This document shows, in pieces, positions 57,583-64,000 of a DNA stretch of 64,000 nt (positions are counted from its first letter, which is position 1; each line of letters opens with the position of its first letter). Origin of the DNA: Siphonodentalium dalli (Eukaryota > Mollusca > Scaphopoda > Gadilida > Siphonodentaliidae); NCBI GenBank assembly GCA_032622095.1, contig CP136065.1:215802151-215866150 (forward strand), written 5' to 3'. The position numbers were made by a program, and so were the translations under genes. The notes beneath the pieces are model-generated. The model did not search any database. It saw only the letters and a program-made list of their open reading frames with translations, and had not been told where the DNA came from.

Positions 57583-57808
57583 ATGCCAACAAATTGTTGT
57601 GGAACGCTTTGTGAAAACGTAATAGTTGGACATCGATTCCCGAACGATCAGAAATTGGGAGAAAATTTGATTTTTTGCGGTGAAATGGAATTTGCCGAAT
57701 TCCAACAAACAATTATTCGACACCCGAAAGTCAGGTTGGAAAATCAGTTGTTTGTCGTGATCATTTCCTACCAATAAAAGAACACATCATTCAATATAAT
57801 GTTATATG
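57583..57808 (+). pseudogene. THAP zinc-finger N-terminus, frameshifted
   Basis: From ATG 57583 the frame reads MPTNCCGTLC, then HRFPNDQKLGENL. CC-x(2-3)-C near the start and the HRFP motif are hallmarks of the THAP C2CH finger. The expected second pair appears as VVCRDHFLP, but in the +2 frame from about 57744, so one indel separates the halves. The usual W and P between them are not evident. The reading frame ends by about 57808 and nothing like a transposase catalytic domain follows. It sits 165 bp inside a transposon end and reads towards the centre, which fits the DNA-binding N-terminus of a THAP-type transposase. A host THAP gene is less likely. Confidence 0.7.
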
Positions 57809-58315
57809 AATATTACTATCATTGATTGTGATTAATGTCGCGAGCGTGGACATTAAATAATCTCGCCTGCATTCGTGGTACGAATATCGGAAAAGTTTAG
57901 TCTGACAGAACTGTATTAATATTGTTACCACATCCGCTTGTTGTTCTGACCATGAAAATTAAATTTGACCCCACGATCAGAAAATAAGATCTATTTGTGG
58001 TAATAATATATATTATAATATGATTATGGGGTTATTTTTTGTGGACAATGTGGACAGAACTTTCAACATCTGTGATTGTTACTTGACCTGTTGAATCAAG
58101 TGTACACATAAATTATATGTCCGCTGCGTATACTTATGTTTATGCATGCATATTATAGCGCATAATATATATGTTCCGGACTGCTAGCCATAAATATAAA
58201 TGATGATCGTGTTAATATGTTGTTATAAAATATTATCTAACTGAGTGCCTGCCATGGGGCCAGGCTTGGGTGTGATAACTCTTCACAGCTATTGTTTATT
58301 TAAGTGACTACCATC

Positions 58316-58408
58316 GGTCCCCAGAACAAAATTTACCACACCCCCAGTAATACTTAATCCTATAGGATTAAGTATTATTGGGGTGGGGTCAATTTTTTTC
58401 TGGGGAAC
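58316..58408. repeat. Hairpin inside the ISL2EU-like element
   Basis: GGTCCCCAGAACAAAATTTA and CCACACCCCCAGTAATACTT pair with AAGTATTATTGGGGTGGGGT and TTTTTCTGGGGAAC. The centre AATCCTATAGGATT is a perfect palindrome. It may be a nested MITE in the deleted centre of the element. Confidence 0.75.
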
Positions 58409-59343
58409 TGTGGTAACTGCACACATGAGCAAAATGTTGGATTTAATTGAATTCTTTGTTATCATCTAATTTAAATATAGTATACTCATAACAAGTTACA
58501 AAACATTGAAAATGCACATGTGTATATACAATATGCACTAATTCAATGGGACGTGTATACTAATAAATCAATAAATCAATATTCAAACTAAACAATATTT
58601 ACAGAACCAATATACACACATTCTACATGTAGTATTAGATGTGCCTCCAAAATACAAGATAAATTAAAATGTTTGTTTTACATAGGGTTTTTGTATTGAA
58701 TCAAGTACCAAGTAAATGTATAGAGACTTATAGAACTAAATCGCGTTCTCATCCACATACCAAGTAATTCAGGACAGTTATTGCCTTGAGATCGTAAATT
58801 GAGGTGGAATAATATTGGGCTCCAAAGTTACCCAGGTTAAACAAATCTCACAATATGAATGCGATATAAAAGTTACTCAGTGAAATTCTGTTCAGTTTAG
58901 TCAAGTAATAGCCCTCATTAAGCATAAATTAAAAAATATTAGTATACTGGAGGTGGTCATTTTGATCGCAAAATATGAATATGTTGTTGTTATAAAACAT
59001 GAAATGTTATTAATCTACCAGTAGGTAACTTTATCACAATTATACCCAACCTGAGTAACTTTATCACAATTTCGGGAACCTCAGTAACTTCGTCACACAC
59101 AAAAAATGATGAGTGACCAATTCAACCCAAATAAATTGGGCAGAATAGTAGTACACGGGTGAAATTTGCATAACATAAACAAACAAATGAATCATTATTT
59201 CTGTTAAATGGTATATTATATGCCATATAACAACCATTGAGTGGAAATATACGCTAGAATTACTCCTCACGAACTTACAAAGTGTAACACGATTGCGATG
59301 TAAGAAATAGACGATGGATAGTACACGAAAATCAAAAACTTAC

Positions 59344-59447
59344 CTATCTATTAAGTAAAATTTTCGACCAGTCAGGACAGCTCCACGCTTCGCAAGTTCT
59401 ATCTTTAATTTCTTTATGGTATATTTATTATAATCATTTGAAGACAT
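59344..59447 (-). CDS. SAP-domain first coding exon (transposon gene 2)
   Basis: On the minus strand ATG at 59447 opens a frame of 34 codons plus 2 nt that ends at a strong donor, ATAG|GTAAGT. It reads MSSNDYNKYT then IKKLKIELAKRGAVLTGRK and FYLID. This is the helix-turn-helix pattern of SAP domains (L-x2-L-K-x-E-L-x-x-R-G-x2-x-x-G-x-K-x-x-L-x-x-R). SAP domains bind DNA. Upstream (59448-59606) is GC-richer with a CCAAT box (CCGATTGGTT on the minus strand), a plausible promoter inside the transposon end. The phase-2 donor implies another exon further left on the minus strand; I could not find it, so the gene is probably truncated by internal deletion. Confidence 0.65.
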
Positions 59448-59606
59448 ATCTCAATAGTTTTGTTGCGTTAGTATAAAGAATGATCGGATGGATACAAAAT
59501 ACGCGTGTCGACTGAGGTAAATAAACGCCGATAGCGAAATCGAAAGTAATGCTATAACCAATCGGACAACTGGGCCGCCCTGGCGAGGCCTCGCGCGGTT
59601 CCCCCC
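59448..59606 (-). promoter_or_regulatory. Putative promoter/5' UTR of the SAP exon in the transposon end
   Basis: GCGCGAGGCCTCGCCAGGGC and CCGATTGGTTATAGC on the minus strand form a small CpG-rich region in AT-rich surroundings, directly upstream of the SAP start codon. Inference from position and composition. Confidence 0.4.
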
Positions 59607-59662
59607 ATTTAGATATCATATTTATATCTGATCACCCTACCGGAGTGTTTCACATCACTTAA

Positions 59663-59735
59663 AGTTGATAATAAATGCTCTTTATTGCTAATTTTAGTGG
59701 CTCTTTAAGTCATTTGAGGTCAACATCACCTGGAT
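59663..59735 (-). repeat. Right part of the 130-bp repeat split by element E
   Basis: AGTTGATAATAAATGCTCTT and GGCTCTTTAAGTCATTTGAG match 10266-10325 and complete the sequence that stops at 57133. Confidence 0.75.
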
Positions 59736-59891
59736 GAAAAATAGACCATTCCAATGTATACTTTTATACCATTTAGTAGAGAAATGGTTAACTTACTGAG
59801 TAACTGACTCAAAAAAAATTCATGAACTTCTATGGAAATTGCCTTCCTACCCCATTTGAGAGAGCATGATTATCAGTAGATTTCTTATTAA

Positions 59892-60145
59892 CCCTTCCAT
59901 GACTCGTGATTCCTGAAATTTTGCAAACACCCTGTGCCAATGCAATCACTTATATATGCGAGACCCCCATAGAGAGCCTCACATACATGTATATAAAAGA
60001 ACGCATTGTTCTAACAATAATTACTTTGACCTTATAAGCCAGTGCATTCTCTTATATATGTGAGGTTCCCTATGGGAGACTCAAATATATAAGATAATGC
60101 ACTGGCACAGGATCTTTAATGCTGCACCAGCACTGTTCCCGTCAC
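59892..60145 (+). mobile_element. Family b MITE, right end decayed
   Basis: TTAA then CCCTTCCATGACTCGTGATT, two hairpins (59937-60009, 60040-60106) and CACTGTTCCCGTCACTGGA. The terminal ATGAAAGGGTTAA is lost. Confidence 0.75.
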
Positions 60146-60177
60146 TGGAATCAGTGGATACTGAAGATTTTCATTAA

Positions 60178-60246
60178 TTGATTATAATAATGTGATACAT
60201 TACACTTAGAGCTCTTTCCATCAATGTATCACATTATTATAATCAA
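60178..60246. repeat. Perfect 22-bp-arm hairpin
   Basis: TTGATTATAATAATGTGATA pairs with TATCACATTATTATAATCAA, loop CACTTAGAGCTCTTTCCATC. Possibly a very short MITE in the decayed end of the family b copy; CTTGGCACTGAAAGGGTTAA follows at 60283. Confidence 0.75.
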
Positions 60247-60322
60247 TAAATTTGAAAAATTATCAAGGAAATATGGGTTGATACTTGGCACTGAAAGGGT
60301 TAATTAACTTAATCACTGAATA

Positions 60323-61024
60323 TAGCATTAAAAGCATTGAACAGGTTGATTAATATGTGTTCCTTTGAACTGAACGACCCCTGATGAAATTCATCTTTGC
60401 TCTCATCACTTCGGACACTTCCTCATCGATACTGAATGCAAAAATCTTCTGGTTTGTGAGGTTTCCATGGAAGCAGAAATGTCTCACATTTCAAACTTAT
60501 GTGGGCGATATTGATATTTTATCTCATCAATCTTTTACAGCATCATAACATATTTTTTCAAAGGTTATATATGATTACATTTGCTGTTCCCAGACACCAG
60601 TAACAAGATACATGTCTTCCCATTACTGTGCAGGCAATATGTTGAACAAACATATTATTCCTCACACACATATTTGATATATTTATCCTCTTCCCAGTCT
60701 CTGAGTCAGGGACATAACAATACAGCATGTGGGTGGAAGTGGGGCTGACCCAAGGCAAACACTGAGTAACAAGAATCTCCATCTGCCAATTTTAGCTGAA
60801 GCAAAGTTCAGAACCTGCCAATATTATTTAAATTAAACTAAATTGTTGTGTGTGTTGTATTAGTGTCACATGCTACAAGTCTGCAACATCAATGGATAAT
60901 TGAATGTCTGAGCAACTTCATGGACTAAACAACAAAGGGTAGCAAGAGAATCAACAATTTTAATCCAAATGAGTCAACACAGATTATTACATGTTGAATA
61001 ACATTTTGAACTTTATAAACAATG
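60323..61024 (+). repeat. Segmental duplication copy 2
   Basis: Partner of 56159-56816, 4.2 kb away in the same orientation. It contains ~40 bp extra near 60655-60700 and continues past the partner's end with TGACATTTCAAACATTTTG. Confidence 0.85.
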
Positions 61025-61106
61025 ACATTTCAAACATTTTGACAATAGTAGAATACAAATATAAGTTACCAGGGCGTTCACCATAGCAATAACTGATTGG
61101 CCTAAC

Positions 61107-61235
61107 CCTTATGTGTTTATAAATACTTATGAATAATCAGTTGTTGTCAACTGCAATGTATATATGGAAAACCCCTATGTGTTTATAAATGGTCATGAAT
61201 AATCAGTTGGAGTCTACTATATATGGAGAACTGTA
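61107..61235 (+). repeat. 67-bp tandem duplication, diverged
   Basis: CTTATGTGTTTATAAATACT at 61108 recurs as CCTATGTGTTTATAAATGGT at 61174, each followed by ATGAATAATCAGTTG and TATATATGGA. Confidence 0.75.
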
Positions 61236-61795
61236 GTCAATCGTTTGCTCAATTGAATACTATAGAAATGAAGGTGACAGCCCTAGAATACTTCTTGGGA
61301 AGTACATGTAATTGGGTTGAGCCCGAGGCATAATAGATACTATCATACCACCCTGTTATTGTTGTCCTAAAAGATCTACGTTCTTATCAGCTTTTATACT
61401 TAAATTTTATGGAAGTGGTTCACATTAATCATGTCTTGAGTTTGGAAAATTATATTACCATAAATTCACTTGAAATCTTCACTTAATTCTCACTGTGTGG
61501 TAGCTTGGTAAAAACGTGATGTAAGCAGCTTGTGTTCCTCTAGTAAACTGTAATAAATAAGACCCAGTTATTCAGTGCACTTCAAAATATCTTTGCAGTC
61601 CATTTAAAAAATTAAAAAAGCCACAATGAGAATCTTCCTTAATTTGAGAGAAATACTCGGTATAAGCTTCAATATCATGGGAAAATATTACTATCCGTGA
61701 AAGATTATGTGAAGAAACTGAAAATAGCTGCATGTGTACTAAGGCCATAACCCCTCAGTTATGCAGACTAAAGTAGAAACCGGGCTCCCGGTTGC
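61236..61795 (+). other. Intronic sequence without genes
   Basis: Nothing recognised. Confidence 0.4.
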
Positions 61796-61799
61796 TTAA

Positions 61800-62190
61800 C
61801 CCTTTACCCAACAGAAGGGCCCTGTGCCAATGCATTCTCTTATATATGCGAGTCGACCATAGGTCGCCTCGCATATATAAGAGAATGCATTGGCTTAACA
61901 CGTTAAAAATTATAAAATTGTTAAAGAATGTAAGAAAAATGGTAAAAAGTGTTAAAAAAAGATTATTTTTAGGCCAATGCATTCTCTTATATATGCGAGG
62001 CGACCTATGGTCGACTCGCATATATAAGAGAATGCATTGGCACCGGGCATAACTGTAACTATCACAATGTGGTCAAGGAGCCGGTACCAATGATATCCAT
62101 ATTTGTATGGTTCTATTGAGACAGACCGAAGATATTTTAGGCTGTTGAAGCTTTATTTGGCCGGTTTTGGCCGTTTTGTTGGGTAAAGGG
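61800..62190 (-). mobile_element. Family a TTAA MITE
   Basis: TTAA 61796-61799 and 62191-62194. Both hairpins intact; spacer GTTAAAGAATGTAAGAAAAA. The right region has GATATCCATATTTGTATGG and GGCCGTTTTGTTGGGTAAAG. Confidence 0.9.
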
Positions 62191-62283
62191 TTAACTTCTG
62201 TGATCTAACAAGATTTGGATTGCAATGAGATCTCGTCTCTGATAGATACCAGCATAATTCTAAAATATTGGTAATTACATGTA

Positions 62284-63837
62284 TCCACTCCATGACTGGA
62301 GATTCCTGAAATTTTGCGAAAACATGTGTCAATGCATTTTCTTGTATATGCAAGTCTCCCTATATATTAGTCCAAGTCTTCTCGTACTAAAACCAGCTAA
62401 GATATTGGGATGGAGATGCTGGTATTTAGTCCGAGATCCTCCCGTATGGTCTCTTATGACACGAGTTAAGCGTTAATGACCCGCTCAAATAAAACCACAA
62501 TTATATGAAATAAAATATCACAATTGCGACAATAAACGGATATTTTCCGCAGAAGACATGCTATTTGATCTGAAACCCACATCAGTTGTGAATTGAAAGC
62601 GGTAATTTAATGTGAAAAGAGACAATTACCGCACTGTTTACAAATTTTTAAAAGTATGTGAACTCAGTTGACCTCGCGACCTGCGTTCGGCATTTTCCGT
62701 TGTAAATATTCCGTAGATTTTCGACTAACCACGCAAATTACGATGAATTCTCCATTGTAATCGTAATTATGTGTGTCAATAAATAAAAAATAAATAGATT
62801 AAGTAAACATTGAAGATATAAATGTAATACATTAAATAAATTACGGGAATTACAACCCTCTCAAAGTTTACAACAGTGTAAACACAACGAGCATTAGAAT
62901 AAATATGGCGCTACATTTCACCAACATTTGGTGGACTTCCGCGAAATTAAGATATATACTAAGCGAACAGAGCAATATACTGCTCTTGTTAAGCACACAA
63001 AAAATCAAACAAAATTTGTATAAATTTTGAACCGTACGTTTGAAAAGTCCCACTAAAACGGAAGAACTATATTTCGAAACTGTGTGATTCGGTTCTCCGA
63101 TTATTTTATCAACACAAAAGTCAAAATGCACATGGACGAAACTCACACACATGGCAAGTCAGACACAAGAGTTCTAATTTGCTCCAATTTTGACAAGTTG
63201 CTTGCGAAAATTGTCAACAAAACTACCGTTCTGATCCTCCATTATGTCATTAAGTTTTTAGTGCGGGAATTGTTCTCAAAGCACATAGGAAACTGGACTT
63301 TGGGGCGATCGGCTTTCGCCATTTTGTTCTGAAAACCCCGCGCTATATATAGAAACGGAAACTAGTATACCCAAAACAAACTCCGGATGATGCCGAAGTG
63401 ATTCGGACCACTTCGGCTTTCAGTTAAAACGTAAACAAACAGAGAAAAAAAGCGATGTTTGTGGCAATCAACCGGTATATTCTATGTGTAATTTAACATT
63501 AAAGTTAGATTATTATACACCATTATGACCATAAGATGTCTCTCTTTCCGATGTATATAGCATCATGTATTGATTTGTTAGGTAAATCGAGTAAAATACA
63601 CCACAGATTCCCGCCACAGATCCTGGGCGTAAGTCGTGTCATAAGAGACCATACGGGAGGATCTCGGACTAAATACCAGCATCTCCATCCCAATATCTTA
63701 GCTGGTTTTAGTACGAGAAGACTTGGACTACCTATGTATACAAGAGAATACATTGGCCTAACAATGTTTACCTTGACCATGTAAGCCAGTGCATTCTCTT
63801 ATATATGCGAGTCTCCCATACTCCCGTCATGAAAGGG
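62284..63837 (+). mobile_element. Family b MITE split by a 1.36-kb element
   Basis: The left part (CATGACTGGAGATTCCTGAA, half hairpin to CCCTATATAT) stops at 62367; the right part resumes at 63731 with CCTATGTATACAAGAGAATA, a second hairpin half and CTCCCGTCATGAAAGGG before TTAA (63838-63841). The left terminal CCCTTT is lost. Confidence 0.75.
62368..63730. mobile_element. 1363-bp element with perfect 97-bp TIRs (Mutator-like?)
   Basis: TAGTCCAAGTCTTCTCGTAC ... at 62368-62464 is exactly inverted at 63634-63730. Flanks CCTATATAT and CCTATGTAT are a 9-bp duplication with one mismatch. Long TIRs and a 9-bp duplication fit Mutator-like elements. The interior has opposing open frames (62868-63152 -, 63084-63332 +) without a recognisable transposase, so it is non-autonomous. 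Perfect TIRs make it one of the youngest insertions here. Confidence 0.85.
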
Positions 63838-63869
63838 TTAAAAGACCTTAATAATTTTCTATTTCTCAG

Positions 63870-63959
63870 ATGTGGAGTAGCACGAAGCCCGGATGATTTT
63901 CCCTCACCAGACGACCAAACATTTAAATACTACCAAGGTGTCCAGGAAGCCCTGAACAG
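63870..63959 (+). CDS. Coding exon 3 of the unrecognised protein
   Basis: A 90-nt exon lies between acceptor TTTTCTATTTCTCAG and donor ACAG|GTAATA. In the phase set by exon 2 (AG + A gives Arg) it reads CGVARSPDDFPSPDDQTFKY then YQGVQEALN and AG of the next codon: symmetric phase 2, 30 codons, no stop. The acidic, proline-containing SPDDFPSPDDQ looks disordered and QTFKYYQGVQEALN may start a helix. Family not recognised. The acceptor lies only 29 bp downstream of the TTAA that ends a family b MITE, so branch point and polypyrimidine tract fit in that short gap. More exons should follow beyond 64000. Confidence 0.68.
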
Positions 63960-64000
63960 GTAATAACTCTATACAATTCGATATTCTGTGTAAGCAATAT

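Larger units (their letters stand above)
57419..59606. mobile_element. ISL2EU/IS4EU-like DNA transposon, internally deleted, with THAP and SAP remnants
   Basis: Ends GGGAGGAACCGCGC and inverse of GGGGGGAACCGCGC match at 13 of 14 positions. The host element E reads TCAATTTAGATAT where unbroken; here it is TCAAT | element | ATTTAGATAT, so the target duplication is the 2-bp AT. A THAP zinc-finger start reads inwards from the left end and a SAP-domain exon reads inwards from the right end on the other strand. From memory, ISL2EU/IS4EU elements make AT duplications and carry a THAP transposase plus a YqaJ-exonuclease gene; that this SAP exon begins such a second gene is inference. Only 2.2 kb remain, with no DDE or YqaJ core visible, so it is non-autonomous. 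Confidence 0.7.
57134..59658 (+). mobile_element. Element E split by a 2.2-kb transposon
   Basis: The left part (57134-57418) follows TTAA 57130-57133 and matches other E copies up to GTGTGTTGTCAAT. The right part (59607-59658) resumes with ATTTAGATATCATATTT and ends GTGTTTCACATCACT before TTAA 59659-59662. About 65 bp of E is deleted in the right part. Confidence 0.8.

Noticed and set aside
35980-62052. Recurring open frames encoding peptides such as CILLYMR and STRIYKRMHW
   Set aside because: They are translations of the palindromic hairpin module of the TTAA MITEs, appear on both strands, and have no independent coding support.
62868-63332. Possible transposase in the 1.36-kb long-TIR element
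   Set aside because: Opposing short frames without zinc-finger or MULE domain signatures.

Overview
The window looks like nuclear DNA of a marine lophotrochozoan, most likely a mollusc and perhaps a bivalve. It is about 35% GC, has GT-AG introns, many TACATGTA-type motifs, 162-bp and ~310-bp tandem-repeat blocks of a kind I associate with bivalve Helitron-like elements, and a dense load of short non-autonomous DNA transposons. I see no bacterial or viral gene organisation. Taxon is inference only.

Coding content is very small. Three exons on the + strand (33653-34037, 42752-42859, 63870-63959) have good splice sites and all join in the same intron phase (phase 2), so they probably belong to one gene crossing the right half of the window with introns of about 8.7 and 21 kb. 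I do not recognise the protein. Two more coding fragments belong to a transposon at 57419-59606: a frameshifted THAP zinc-finger start on + and a SAP-domain first exon on -. An ankyrin-like tandem repeat at 3.6-3.9 kb and a TATA/CCAAT/heat-shock-element cluster at 3.2-3.3 kb are possible remains of another gene.

Left part (1-22 kb): old repeats. It holds diverged tandem arrays (5.9-7.8, 9.0-9.6, 9.9-11.1 kb), one probable Helitron 3' terminus (8.75 kb), hAT-like GC-rich inverted-repeat elements (4-5 kb, 14.4-15.5 kb), a 30-bp minisatellite (13.5 kb) and several fold-back elements.

Right part (22-64 kb): a nest of MITEs. I separate (a) TTAA-target elements with ends CCCTTTACCCAACA, about ten copies; (b) TTAA elements with ends CCCTTTCATGACGG; (c) TTAA elements with ends CCCTTTGAGTGCCAGG; (d) one TTAA element with ends AGGGGTACTGTACA; (e) a TTAA element running from AGACATATTATG to CATCACT, called element E; (f) TTAA elements with ends AGGTACTCAACCCG; (g) TA-target full palindromes starting CAGTAATGCCCTAA; (h) TA-target elements with ends CCGCTATNCTNAAAGTAATTGACC and GCGGTAT-rich interiors; (i) elements with ends CAAGCCTTGAAATAG built from one or two hairpins and carrying 9-bp target duplications; (j) small hAT MITEs with 8-bp duplications. 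Families a, b and c have different ends but carry the same hairpin module (stem AATGCATTCTCTTATATATG) in mirror-image pairs, which is the most distinctive feature here.

Several insertions can be proved inside the window because an uninterrupted paralogous copy of the target is present: d inside c, c inside h, h inside a tandem duplication, E inside a 130-bp tandem-repeat element, and the THAP/SAP transposon inside E. These give target duplications directly (TTAA, TTAA, TA, TTAA, AT). The THAP + SAP + AT combination suggests an ISL2EU/IS4EU-type element.
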